DNA from: Angomonas deanei
Taxonomy: Eukaryota; Euglenozoa; Kinetoplastea; Trypanosomatida; Trypanosomatidae
Length of the DNA: 64,000 bases
Direction: 5' to 3'
Assembly: GCA_903995115.1 (NCBI GenBank)
Contig: LR877156.1
Span: forward strand, 434,001-498,000
Part shown: one piece after another, positions 1-9,379 of the stretch
Layout: every line of letters begins with the position of its first letter
Position numbering within the stretch: position 1 is the first letter of the stretch
The notes under the pieces: generated by a model
The model's input: the letters and a program-made list of their open reading frames with translations, nothing else
What the model was told of the DNA's origin: nothing
The model's database searches: none
Position numbers and translations under genes: made by a program

Positions 1-1924
1 CCCTCGCTTCGGTGAAGGTTTTATTCAGTTCTTCCATCTCTTGCAGCAGACGGGCTGGAAACAGATAACGCTTCACTGGGGTCACCCGCAGACAGACGAG
101 ATAGATCTTGTGCTCAATCCCATCGGGGTCTATGCCCCCTTTCTGACGGTGTTTCAGGAGTGGACCACGGAGGGCGTGAACGGCATCGCGCATTTCGTCA
201 TAGTTGTTGGTCGAGTACAACTCTTCCATCGACCTGGGACCACTTCTTTTGAGAATGATCGGCTTCCTGCCGCTGCCCGGGGCAGTAAAGTAAACCTGAC
301 GTTGAAAAGCGGACCGGAATCGGCCTTTACGGAGGTCCACGTGCACTCCCGCACACTCCAGTCCCTCCGCACACAGACGACTGTGCAGGCGCCACGTCAA
401 CCGGTCGATCAACTGAACAAAGTCCTCGTCTGACACGAGACGACCGTAGGAGATCATCACGTCTACCGTCGCCCCGCTCTTGAATATTTTGTGAAAGGGC
501 ACGACAGTGAGGAAGCTCAACCGGAAGGACCGCTCATCGGCGGTGAGGAAGGCAATTTCATTTTTGGCTAAATCTGTCAGATACTTTTCCGTCTGATGAA
601 ACGCCTCGGTGAGGTGGCGAGAGAGGATGGAACCCTCTAGGGACTTGGTCAGCGCCGTCGCTTTCGCCGCGGTCGCGTCGGTGATGACATCATCGGGGTG
701 TCGCGCGAGACCTTCGATCATTTCCTCCGGGAAGTGCGAGCGACCGTACACCGCGGCATAACCACACTCAAAGCTCGCGCGCGGGAGGGCGTAATAGAGC
801 AACTCTCGCTGATGGTAGTAGTCCTCGCACGTCTCTACCCCAAATACCTCTTTTAGGAGGGCCGCAAACGTGGGCCGTATGCCTGGCATTTGAGAAAGTT
901 TAAACTGGGAGACAAACTGCTTGATGTCTTTCCCTTTCTGTAAGTGGTGGAGAAGCGACCGCACGCACACGGCGTGGTGGCGTTTCTGTTTATCGGACAG
1001 TTGCACCTGTCGAGCGACTTCGGTCTCACACGCTAGTTTGGCCAAAACAGGGGTTGGCGCGACCCCAATGCACACCCGTGCATCCGGCATGCTAGCGAAG
1101 GCACGCATGATGCGGGTGGCCACTTCTGTCGTGACGGACTCAATGGTGAGCGGTTCCCGTTCCCGCTTCGGTGACGGCCGCCCCCGCTGGACCTCCTCTC
1201 CCACATTTAATAGCAGCTTTACGTACTCCTGCCGGAGGTTTTTATCCAGACTGCCGTGCTCTGCGAGGAGTGCCTTGTAATTCTGTTGCACCTTCTCGCA
1301 CTCGTAGTGGAAGCGCTGCACGTTTGGCTTGGCCGCAACAATAAGGGGCGCCAGGATTCGGTACCCACTCACATCGCAGGAGAGTTCGTTTCGATAGGGC
1401 TGAATGACACAAGGGGAGTAGTCCTCTAAAATGTCGTGCACAATCTTCATGATGGCCTCCTCCGCTTTTTTGGAGGTTTGCTGAAAAGGACGCACATACA
1501 GGACATTACCCTTCACCTCGTTGAGCAACATTTCCTCCACGACCGTAAAGTAGTCCACCATCCGCCGCTTCTCCGGCATCGCAAAGGCGCTTAGCTGGAC
1601 GTGACGCTTCAAGCTATAGAGGAGCGTCTCGTCTAGCGTTTCCAGCTGGTGCAGTGGTTTTTCCAGCACGCTACTATCAAAGGTGATGCCTTTCGCCGCC
1701 ATCTCCTCTTCAATGGCGTTGAACTGTGCTTCCAGCTGGACTAAGATTTTAGACCCGTGGATCACACTGATCCGTCGGGGTCCTCGCTTGTACTGCTTAC
1801 CCCACTGTTTTTCTAAATTGCGGACGGTGTCGAACGAAACACTGTTTGCTCGTTTAGGGACAGGAACTTTCTCTCGAGAAGTTGCAAAGAGTCGTCTGGT
1901 AGGGAGGAAGAAGCCTCGCCTCAT
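1..1924 (-). CDS. Y-family DNA polymerase kappa-like paralogue, probably catalytically dead; 3' end beyond window
   Basis: The reading frame opens at the ATG at 1924 and stays open for 641 codons to the window edge, so the C-terminus is missing. The N-terminus (MRRGFFLPTRRLFATSREK) looks like a mitochondrial presequence. Family membership rests on a Y-family thumb/helix-hairpin region (GVAPTPVLAKLA, then LSQMPGIRPTFAALL) and a little-finger-like C-terminal region in the same order as in the three neighbouring paralogues. The catalytic core is badly altered. The metal-binding HIDMD of the paralogues aligns with HVQLS (residues 108-112), GLDE aligns with YRNE (177-180), and the fingers segment STSNYIARQ is absent. 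Seen: loss of the acidic residues. Known: these residues bind the two metals in pol kappa. Inferred: a pseudo-polymerase with a structural or regulatory role, or a decaying copy, although the frame is intact over 641 codons. Confidence 0.75.
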   Translation of the reverse strand, partial: MRRGFFLPTRRLFATSREKVPVPKRANSVSFDTVRNLEKQWGKQYKRGPRRISVIHGSKILVQLEAQFNAIEEEMAAKGITFDSSVLEKPLHQLETLDETLLYSLKRHVQLSAFAMPEKRRMVDYFTVVEEMLLNEVKGNVLYVRPFQQTSKKAEEAIMKIVHDILEDYSPCVIQPYRNELSCDVSGYRILAPLIVAAKPNVQRFHYECEKVQQNYKALLAEHGSLDKNLRQEYVKLLLNVGEEVQRGRPSPKREREPLTIESVTTEVATRIMRAFASMPDARVCIGVAPTPVLAKLACETEVARQVQLSDKQKRHHAVCVRSLLHHLQKGKDIKQFVSQFKLSQMPGIRPTFAALLKEVFGVETCEDYYHQRELLYYALPRASFECGYAAVYGRSHFPEEMIEGLARHPDDVITDATAAKATALTKSLEGSILSRHLTEAFHQTEKYLTDLAKNEIAFLTADERSFRLSFLTVVPFHKIFKSGATVDVMISYGRLVSDEDFVQLIDRLTWRLHSRLCAEGLECAGVHVDLRKGRFRSAFQRQVYFTAPGSGRKPIILKRSGPRSMEELYSTNNYDEMRDAVHALRGPLLKHRQKGGIDPDGIEHKIYLVCLRVTPVKRYLFPARLLQEMEELNKTFTEAR

Positions 1925-2232
1925 TTTTTTCTTTCCCTGTAGTGCACTACAAAGATTACTAGTGACACTGACAAATAAAAAAGGGAAATATATGTGTTTG
2001 CTACGGATGGTTAATGAGTATAGTTCGTACCACGTCAATACAGGAAGATACTGTTTTTTTTTTTTTTTTTTGTGATATTAATACAGATGGGGTGCGATGA
2101 TACAGAATTGGGGGGAAAGTACAATAGAACGAATAAGGTTTAAGTTTATTTTGTTTTCTTTTTCGTTTTCGGTTTCGATTTTTGTTTTTTTAGAAGATAC
2201 CTGGACCTTCTTTTTTATGCCTGCTCCCTTTT
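1925..2232. other. Spacer between two pol kappa-like genes
   Basis: 308 bp without a supported gene. It holds an 18-base T run on the plus strand at 2054-2071, which is a poly-A tract in the transcript about 130 nt upstream of the next ATG, and a T/AT-rich stretch from 2150 to 2230 just after the upstream gene's stop. An AG follows CTAC at about 1940-1945 (sense strand) close to the ATG. No RNA gene is seen. Confidence 0.5.
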
Positions 2233-3924
2233 TTAGTTTCGTTTGGTAGGGGTTTTCTTGTTTGCTTTGACGGGCTGTTGCGCAGCGGCGTGGACTGGTG
2301 TTAGCCTCGTCAGGCGCACTCCCAACAGGCGTACCCACTCCGCCGTCGGTATCTCTTTCTGATGTCGCTCCAAAAGTGCCTTCACACCGGCCAAAAGATG
2401 TTTGAAGTCGTTCGTCTCCTTGGGAAGGGTGCTGACGAACCCCTTGCACTGGTATTGGTGGTCCTTCACCACCAGTCCCACCCCGCGGGCGGTCAGCCCC
2501 TCCCGCAGAAGGGTTTCATGACACTCCCGTAGAAGATCGTGCAGGATTTGTAAAATCTCCGCATCACGAACTAACTTTTTGGAAAGTGTTTTTTCTTTTC
2601 CAATGGACTTTCGGGGTTGTCCACCGCCAATGGAGAAGGCGTTCAGTACAGGGGTGTATGGCTTTCCACTCTGCTTCGAGGAGTGGGGGGCGTGTCCTTT
2701 GACGAACAACCCTGCCGCTGTATTCTGTTTCTTCTTTTCACTCAAAGCAGCCAAGGAGCGGTCGACGTGGGTCTTCATGAGTCCCAGACCAGCGGAGAGG
2801 TAGAACTCCAACGTCTTGTCCTTAAAAAGGTACGCCAGCAACGCCTTGTGCTGTAGGAAGTGTTTGCAGTGGGTGATCCCAAGATGTTTCAGCTTCCCCT
2901 CCTGGGCGAACCCAATCCCTGATACTTGACGGATCGGAATGTCCTTCATGAAGTGGAGCACCTCTTCTTTATTTTTGAACTTCAGCAAGTGCTGCCCGTC
3001 GGGCTTCTTGTAGTTACTCGCCAGCTTGGCGAAGGCGGGGGTGGGGCCGATGCCAGCACTGCACGTCAGTTGCGTGTGATGCTGAATATCAGCCCGAATG
3101 TGCTCACACACCATCACGGGGGTGTACAGCAGCGATCGTTTCACATTTCGCTTCCGTAGCGCCTTATTGCGTTTTTCAATGTACTTGGTCACATCCATGG
3201 TGACTTCATCGAGGCCAATCGTCACGAACAGAGGATCGTAGCGCCGGACGACATCGCGCACGACTTCCGCCACCTGACGATAGCGGTCCATATCGCTGGG
3301 GACGATGGTAATTTGAGGACACAACTTACGCGCAATGAAGCCTGGCATCCCAGACCGCACGCCGTACTGTCGGGCAATGTAGTTACTCGTACTGAGCATC
3401 GCGTTACTGCCCACGGCGAAGGGGACGGTCTTAAGGGCTGGGTTGCGTCTCTCCTCCACGGCGGCGTAGAACATATCCATATCGATATGAATAAACACCT
3501 TACTCTTGAGGTCCCTTTCTGACTCTAGTCGGTCAATAATTTCATCTGCCTTTTGTTTGTATTCTAAGCGCTCCTTTTGACTGAGTTTGGTGCGAAAGTG
3601 TTTGGCCTTCTTGACCATGACCAGGTTGTTCCTCTCTCTCTCTTTTTGTCGTTTTTCCTCGTTCCGGTTAAAAGGTGAATTTTTGGTCGCCTCCGCGATG
3701 ACGCGCTTCACGTATTCCTTATCCACCTTTTCTAAACCCGCCTTTGAGGTATCGTAGTGAATGTTGGATAATTTTATGCGTTTATGATGAGAATCCCCAG
3801 CGGGGGCGGCCACACCGGTGTCTGCCGGGGCCTTTGCTTTCATAGCGGATACTTTACTGACTGCCGTGGGTAAAACCACAACACTTCTCCCCGCCGCCAC
3901 ACTTGGAATAAGTCGACGATACAT
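2233..3924 (-). CDS. POLK: DNA polymerase kappa-like translesion polymerase (intact catalytic site)
   Basis: 563-residue Y-family polymerase. The catalytic carboxylates are present: HIDMD (D148, D150) and GLDE (D239, E240), matching D107, D198 and E199 of human pol kappa. The fingers segment follows at about 177-200, then the thumb with GIGPTPAFAKLAS and a helix-hairpin (IRQVSGIGF), then the little finger to about 545 and a basic tail ending KKTPTKRN. The N-terminal 30 residues are rich in Arg, Ser, Val and Ala with no acids and resemble a mitochondrial targeting signal. In T. cruzi a pol kappa is reported to act in the mitochondrion and bypass 8-oxoguanine, so kinetoplast DNA tolerance is the likely role (inference). 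A run of 13 A bases abuts the start codon on the sense strand. There is no C-terminal UBZ zinc finger as in the animal enzyme. Confidence 0.9.
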   Translation of the reverse strand: MYRRLIPSVAAGRSVVVLPTAVSKVSAMKAKAPADTGVAAPAGDSHHKRIKLSNIHYDTSKAGLEKVDKEYVKRVIAEATKNSPFNRNEEKRQKERERNNLVMVKKAKHFRTKLSQKERLEYKQKADEIIDRLESERDLKSKVFIHIDMDMFYAAVEERRNPALKTVPFAVGSNAMLSTSNYIARQYGVRSGMPGFIARKLCPQITIVPSDMDRYRQVAEVVRDVVRRYDPLFVTIGLDEVTMDVTKYIEKRNKALRKRNVKRSLLYTPVMVCEHIRADIQHHTQLTCSAGIGPTPAFAKLASNYKKPDGQHLLKFKNKEEVLHFMKDIPIRQVSGIGFAQEGKLKHLGITHCKHFLQHKALLAYLFKDKTLEFYLSAGLGLMKTHVDRSLAALSEKKKQNTAAGLFVKGHAPHSSKQSGKPYTPVLNAFSIGGGQPRKSIGKEKTLSKKLVRDAEILQILHDLLRECHETLLREGLTARGVGLVVKDHQYQCKGFVSTLPKETNDFKHLLAGVKALLERHQKEIPTAEWVRLLGVRLTRLTPVHAAAQQPVKANKKTPTKRN

Positions 3925-4343
3925 TTTTTTTTTTTTTGGGATTGAGTCAATGCCTCTTTTTGTTGGGGGACGAGGTATACTGTTACAAACGTTTTATTGG
4001 TTGAAAAACCACCACGTTCGCGTAACTGGATGAAATGGGTGTGAAAGAGAAAAGAGAGAATAGATGTGCTGAGTGAAAAAAGGAAACAAAGTCGAGAACA
4101 CCAAAACTGTTTTTTTTTTTACTTTATTTTTTTTTTTTGAATGCTCGTCACCTGTATGATTTTGGCAGACAATGTCCGCGCAAAAAACAAATGAAGAACA
4201 TAAAAGTGCAACGTACTGGAAAAATGTTTGTTATTGTGCGTATGATTTATGTTTTTTTCTCTCTATGAATGAAAATTCGTCTATGAATTATGAAAAAAAA
4301 AAAATTAGAGAAAACTAATGGCTACACATCTTTCGTCACGGGC
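3925..4343 (-). promoter_or_regulatory. Spacer with candidate trans-splice acceptor and A/T tracts
   Basis: 419 bp with no gene. In the sense direction it begins with a 12-base T run (plus-strand A run about 4290-4301) after the upstream stop, then two A runs (plus-strand T at 4110-4120 and 4127-4138). A pyrimidine stretch, TTTGTTTCCTTTTTTCACTC, ends at a CAG whose G is at 4069. A second pyrimidine block lies at about 4030-4060. Splicing at 4069 would leave a leader of about 144 nt ending in the A13 tract (3925-3937) directly before the ATG at 3924. The acceptor choice is inferred from pattern only. Confidence 0.45.
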
Positions 4344-6078
4344 TCACTTTTTTTTAGACTTGGAAGCCCTTTTCAGCTGCTTCTTCTTGTTGGCAGGGGT
4401 CGTGCTCTTCTTTTCCTTGGCGCTGTTCAGATGGGGCGGAGTGTACTTGATGGCCTTCGTGCCGTCCAAGTGCTTTCCGTCGTCGTGACGGGGGTGCACC
4501 GTGTCCCCGAACTCATCCACGGCCGCACCGGTCGCTGTCGTCGCGGCTGGTCGCTTCTTCTCCGGTGCCATCCCCGTCTCCTTGGCGGTGGGGATCTGCT
4601 TCGTCTCCTTCGCCTTCTTGAGATAATCCTCCATCGTGATCATCTTCTGCAGTCGCACCCCCACGAGGCGCAACTCCGCATAATGAGACAGGTGCGGCGC
4701 CAACAGCTTCTCCCCCGCCTCCAGGAATAACTTGAGGTCGTTCGTCGGCCGGTCGAGGGAGATGGAGTACTGCTTGGTGTCAAACGTGCGGTACTTGAGG
4801 ACTAACTTCATTTGTTGGGCGAATAACTTTTCCTTCACACACTGCACGTGGACGGTCTCTAGCAGACTTCTAAAGAGTCGTCGGAAGGCCTCCTTGGAGG
4901 GGAGAGGGTCGCTGAAGGAGCTCTCTTTTCCTAGCGACTGACGGAGTTCGTTATTCTTCTTGTTCGTGGCGACGTGCGTGGTCTGGCCTAGCAGACCTAA
5001 TCCAATCGACAGATAGTTCAAGAAGGACTTCTCCTTGAAGAGGTAGAAGAGCCTATATTTATGTGTGAGGAGGTCCCCGCACTTGGTGACGCCAAGCGCA
5101 TTCAGGATCTGCTCCTGCGCCAGGCCAATACCGGGCACCTGTCGCAGCGACAGTTCGTGTACAAACGCTAGCATGTCCTTCTTGTTTTTGAACTCCATCA
5201 CATGCTGTCCGTTGGGCTTGTTGATGTTACTGGCGAGCTTGGCTAAGGTCGGGGTGAGGGCGACGCCACCACTGCAGGTGAGGTTCGTCTTGAGCAACAC
5301 TTCTTCTCGAAAGTCGCTGCAGATTTGTTCCGCACTAATGCGAAACTTATTCTTTTCGTAAAAGTTATTGAGATAGTCCGTCACATCCATCGTGAGTTCA
5401 TCGAGTCCGACGCTAACAAACTCGGGGTCGTACTTGGAGGCGATGTTGCGCACAATGTAGGCCTCCTTCTTGTAGCTGTCAAAGTCTGTCCCAATGATTT
5501 TCAATTCCGGACAGAGTTTGCGGGCAATGAAACCTGGCATCCCAGACCGCACCCCGTACTGTCGGGCAATGTAGTTACTCGTACTGAGCATATTATTGTT
5601 GCCTACCGCAAACGGTACGTGTTTCAGATTGGGATCCTTCTTCTCCTCCACGGCGGCGTAGAACATATCCATGTCGATATGAATATAACGACGGTTAAAC
5701 TGTTGCGTGGCCTCCACCGACTTGGCCATTTCATCCACCTGCGTTTGAATTTTCTTTTTTTGCTCCGGGCTCAAGTTGTCGAACTCTTTCGACTTGAGGA
5801 GTAGCACCTCAATCTTTTTATTGCGCTCCTCCTCCCGTTGTTGTTCTTTTTTTCAGGAAAGGAGAACCCTTGGAGCACTCCTCAATGACCCGCTGGACGT
5901 ACTCCTTGTCCACCTGCTGCAGACCCGCCTTGGAGGCATCGAACCGAATCTTACCGGCGTGGGTGCTTCCCACCCTGACACTGGACTGGGCGGTTGCGCT
6001 GGCAGCGGCGGCGGCGGCGGCACCGGCAGCCTTCTTCTTTGGGGCTAACCGTATCACGAACCTACTCGCACGAAACAT
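4344..6078 (-). CDS. POLK: DNA polymerase kappa-like gene interrupted by one frameshift
   Basis: Two reading frames together make one pol kappa-like protein of about 575 residues, close to the 563 of its neighbour. The first frame (ATG at 6078) encodes a likely mitochondrial presequence with a run of seven alanines and the family's GLQQVDKEYVQRVI segment, and stops at 5818. The second frame (4344 to about 5850) continues it directly with all catalytic parts: HIDMD (D45, D47 of that frame) and GLDE (D136, E137), then fingers, thumb and little finger. The switch falls at a 7-base A run on the sense strand (5847-5853); six As would keep the frame. The tail is Lys-rich and Ala-rich and ends RASKSKKK. 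Since the rest is intact, a homopolymer sequencing error or a very recent loss are both possible. The closest relative in the window is the gene at 2233-3924. Confidence 0.82.
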
Positions 6079-6262
6079 GTCTAATTGACTTTCTATATGT
6101 AATGGGAACTATTGGTAAAGATAGTAACGAGGAATAAATAAAGAGATACACACCATATACAGCACTGGATTTTCCAACGATGCTTGGAGGGAACACACAA
6201 CAGACAACAACGAATAGTAATAATGCAAAATGTGCGCTAAGAGCAGCAGAGAAATAGAGTTT

Positions 6263-8179
6263 TTAATCTATGAAAATGACATCGTGCTCCTCCTTCTTTT
6301 GTACATCTTTTACCTCATTGGAACGGTCGGTTGGTGATTCATGAAGGGTGTCGGAGGAAACAACCGTCACCACTTCCTGCGGGTCGTGGTGATGGACTTC
6401 CATCTCAATGTCGGATTCGGAGCTGATGCAGATACATTCTTCCATCGCTGCCCCCTGCGTCCTCGCCCGCTTTCGATTGCCAAGAAAGTCTTGCAGTGTT
6501 TTTTGTTGCTTTTTGGCCCTTTTGCTGCTCTCCAAAATCCGCAAAAGTGCCTCTTTCCGCAGTAGTTTACCCGCCGTGAACCCCAACAGACGGTACTCGG
6601 CGTAGTGCTCGACGAGGGGCAGCAAAAGGACATCCCCGTTCGCTTTGAGCTGCTCCAAGTCGTCCGTGTAAAACTTGTCTTCGTACTCGTAGTAGTGCGG
6701 TTTGTCAGTGGTGTGATTGCTATTGGAAGGGGGAAACACCTCAATGTCTTTGCTGTACTGTTTGAGCTGAAAGGAGGTGTGTTTCATTTTCAGCACCACC
6801 TGGCCACACACCAAACCTTTGCGGGTGAGTCTCTCGTGCACCTTTTCGATATTACTGAGCAGAATTTCCTGCAGCTCCAATCGACTTTTTAGTTTGTAGA
6901 AGGTTCTTTCTTGTCCGATGGTTTTGCGGCCGGTGTCGTACAACCCTCCTTCCTCTTCGCCGGGTTTGTCGTCTTCGGCCTCATCCTCGTAGGCGTACAT
7001 GCCGCAGATGCCTATCGCCGATCCCAAGAAATTCAGAAATGTTTTTCGGGTGAAAAGATACCCCATCCGGTAACGCTGCTCGTAGAAATCGTGGAAGGTA
7101 AAGATTCCCAGTCCATTCAAGATGAACTCCGAACTAGCGCCCACCCCCGGCACCTCCTTCACTTTTAGTCGACCGAAGAAATCCATCACCGTGCCGCGTG
7201 TGTACACCTCCTTGAGAAGACTTTTCTGTCCATTGGGCTTATTGTAGTTACTCCCAATCTTGGCGAGGGTACTCGTGATCGCCATCCCCGCGCTGGCTGT
7301 CAGTTGGGTGTCGCGGTGGATATCGCTGCGTATTTGCTGGACCACCTCCCCCACCTTGTCAAAGATGGGAAACACAACAGAGTCGACGGTGAGGGTGTCT
7401 GTCCCTCGTGGCACCTCAAAGAGGGAAGGATACTCCCTCTGCAGGTGGGCAGAGAGTTCTAACATAATCTCATCCAACCCCGCAGAGGCGTAATGCGGGT
7501 CGTACGCCGCGCAGGCTTTCTTGAAGACGGCACTCTCCGCTATATAACAGTCCGTGTCTTGGTCAATGATTTGTAATGCAGGACACAACTTGCGGCCAAT
7601 GAAACCCGCCATCCCCGCCCGCACCCCGAACTGTCGGGCAATGTAGTTACTCGTACTGAGCATGGCCGTACTGCCCACCGCGAAGGGCACCTGTTTGAGG
7701 GCAGGATTCTTCTTTTCCTCAACGGCAGCAAAGAACATATCCATATCAATGTGCACGTAGATTTTGATTTGTTTTAGCATTTGCTCCGTCCACACTAGAA
7801 AATCTTCCTCTTCCTCCTCACTGCGATGTGGCTGCCGCGCGAACCTCTCTGGTAGATCGTCTGGTATCACTAAATTTCTACCGCGCTCGAGGGACGCCTC
7901 CAACTCGTCAATCTCCTTCACCAGTTTCCTGTACTGTACAGGGTCCGACTTGACCACGGTTTGAAATACTTGCTTATCTTTTTTTAACAAGGACTCCACA
8001 TAGGCTCGCCGACGATTGAGCTTCCGTTCCTCGTTGATGTAGTAGGAAGACCCTTTTGACATTTCTTCTATAATTTGTTCCGTTCTCGCCTTATCAACGT
8101 TTTGCATCCCAGCCTTACTGTTGTCTAGCGAAATAATGTGACGACCAGTTGGTCCATTGCTTGCTTCATTGGGTTCCAT
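6263..8179 (-). CDS. POLK: DNA polymerase kappa-like polymerase with PIP-like and SUMO-interaction-like tail
   Basis: 638 residues, the longest and most divergent of the three intact-site copies. Catalytic residues are present: HIDMD (D145, D147) and GLDE (D236, E237). The shared N-terminal segment (about 15-50, SKAGMQNVDKARTEQIIEEM) marks it as part of the same family, but there is no obvious mitochondrial presequence. An acidic patch (EEEEEDF, 121-127) precedes the palm. The tail beyond the little finger is unlike the other copies: QKTLQDFL at 559-566 resembles a PCNA-interacting box, followed by the basic NRKRAR (568-573), CICISSESD (582-590), EVVTVVSSD (602-610) and the terminal HDVIFID, all resembling SUMO-interacting motifs. 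This suggests a nuclear enzyme recruited to modified PCNA, in contrast to its mitochondrial-looking neighbours (inference). Confidence 0.88.
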   Translation of the reverse strand: MEPNEASNGPTGRHIISLDNSKAGMQNVDKARTEQIIEEMSKGSSYYINEERKLNRRRAYVESLLKKDKQVFQTVVKSDPVQYRKLVKEIDELEASLERGRNLVIPDDLPERFARQPHRSEEEEEDFLVWTEQMLKQIKIYVHIDMDMFFAAVEEKKNPALKQVPFAVGSTAMLSTSNYIARQFGVRAGMAGFIGRKLCPALQIIDQDTDCYIAESAVFKKACAAYDPHYASAGLDEIMLELSAHLQREYPSLFEVPRGTDTLTVDSVVFPIFDKVGEVVQQIRSDIHRDTQLTASAGMAITSTLAKIGSNYNKPNGQKSLLKEVYTRGTVMDFFGRLKVKEVPGVGASSEFILNGLGIFTFHDFYEQRYRMGYLFTRKTFLNFLGSAIGICGMYAYEDEAEDDKPGEEEGGLYDTGRKTIGQERTFYKLKSRLELQEILLSNIEKVHERLTRKGLVCGQVVLKMKHTSFQLKQYSKDIEVFPPSNSNHTTDKPHYYEYEDKFYTDDLEQLKANGDVLLLPLVEHYAEYRLLGFTAGKLLRKEALLRILESSKRAKKQQKTLQDFLGNRKRARTQGAAMEECICISSESDIEMEVHHHDPQEVVTVVSSDTLHESPTDRSNEVKDVQKKEEHDVIFID

Positions 8180-8224
8180 CGATACACATAACTCCCCTCT
8201 GAAGTAAATACTAGAATAATAGCG

Positions 8225-8243
8225 CTGCAGAGAAAGAGAAATG
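8225..8243 (-). promoter_or_regulatory. Candidate trans-splice acceptor for the third pol kappa gene
   Basis: The sense strand shows a pyrimidine tract TTTCTCTTTCTCTG followed by CAG, with the G at 8225, 45 nt upstream of the ATG at 8179 and preceded by a 14-base T run at about 8322-8335. This is the cleanest pyrimidine-AG site in the polymerase cluster and fits the short 5' leaders usual in trypanosomatids. Pattern evidence only. Confidence 0.5.
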
Positions 8244-8374
8244 TAAACAGAAAGTCACACCCAGGCAAACAAAAAGAACACGTTTGACACCACACTCACA
8301 TAATAGGTAGCTTCCAAACAGGAAAAAAAAAAAAAAGACGAATAAAAAGAAGCCCAGTCATTCGACCCGTTTTT

Positions 8375-9379
8375 TTAGTCAGAAAGAAACAGTTTCTGGA
8401 GTTGTTTCGCAACTCCATTTTCCTTGTTGGATCCAATCAGCTCCGACTTGGACTTGTAGGGACTGCCGTCGCCCAAAATAATTTCCTTCAGACGAGAGGA
8501 GCAGTTCCCCATGACGTACGAGTGGCGGACCGCCTTGAGCATCTCGGCATCATTGAGTCCATCCCCGAAGGCGATACAATCCTCCCCAATCGTCCACTTC
8601 TTATCGCCGTTGTCGAGCTTGATCTTGGGGTCCTTCTGGATCGTCTCCAACAGGTACTCAATACTGTGTGCTTTGCTGATGTTCTTGCCCGTCATCTCCA
8701 CATTGTACGCCGAACTGCCCGCCGCCATCACCTCGTCCCCGAAGAGTTTCTTCACCTCTTTTTCGAGTTGATCGATACGCTCCGTGTTGTCACTGCCGTA
8801 GTACAGCTTGTACACCTTCTCAAATGGGTTCTTCATGGTGGTATTGGGGTTCTTCTTCACCTCCTCGACATACCTGTCGTACGCCTTGACCTCCTCCTCG
8901 GCGTTAAACAAGGTGTAGGTGAGGCCACTCACCTTGAAGTACTCCAGCTGATCCTGCCAGTCGATACTGCAGCGCCATCCCTCGTACTGGTACAGGTTGA
9001 TGTTGACTTCCTGATCGCCGTAGGGGACGAGGGTCATCATGGCCCGTACCTGGTCACCGGTCAGTGGCGCGTCACGGATGATCTCCAGCGTGTACTTGCC
9101 GGAGGGCTCAAACTTACACTGATGCACCTGCGCTCCGTTGCTGCTGACAATAAAGGTCAGCGTCTCTGGGGGCAGCTGCAGCTCACCGAGCACGGCAGAG
9201 ACGTCAAAGACATTTCGACCGGAGGCGAGGACGACAATCACGGAGTTTTTCTCCTTGGTGTTGTACTTGTTCACAATTTTATTTAACGTCTCACGCGTCT
9301 CTTCAGCAATGTGGTGCGTACCGTCCAGGAGGGTACCGTCGAGATCGCTGGCAATCACGTGCACGAAGGGTTTTGACAT
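8375..9379 (-). CDS. Cof-type HAD phosphatase, paralogue 1 of 9
   Basis: 334-residue haloacid-dehalogenase-superfamily hydrolase of the IIB (Cof/YidA-like) group. Motif I is ASDLDGTLL with D12 as nucleophile and D14 as acid/base; motif II lies in VSSNGAQ; motif IV is AFGDGLNDAEML. A C2-type cap lies between motifs II and IV, about residues 95-250. Such enzymes dephosphorylate sugar phosphates, nucleotides or related small phosphomonoesters in the cytosol; the cap sequence does not reveal the substrate. There is no targeting signal. It is the last gene of the array in transcription order, separated from the other eight copies by two amastin-like genes, and its cap (with KNPNTTMKNPFEK) is well diverged from the others. 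An 18-base sense A tract lies about 58 nt upstream of the ATG. Confidence 0.88.
   Translation of the reverse strand: MSKPFVHVIASDLDGTLLDGTHHIAEETRETLNKIVNKYNTKEKNSVIVVLASGRNVFDVSAVLGELQLPPETLTFIVSSNGAQVHQCKFEPSGKYTLEIIRDAPLTGDQVRAMMTLVPYGDQEVNINLYQYEGWRCSIDWQDQLEYFKVSGLTYTLFNAEEEVKAYDRYVEEVKKNPNTTMKNPFEKVYKLYYGSDNTERIDQLEKEVKKLFGDEVMAAGSSAYNVEMTGKNISKAHSIEYLLETIQKDPKIKLDNGDKKWTIGEDCIAFGDGLNDAEMLKAVRHSYVMGNCSSRLKEIILGDGSPYKSKSELIGSNKENGVAKQLQKLFLSD

Noticed and set aside
8402-9286. A 294-codon plus-strand open frame opposite HAD paralogue 1
   Set aside because: Shadow of the HAD gene; no recognisable domain and no plus-strand neighbours, in a window that is otherwise all minus-strand.
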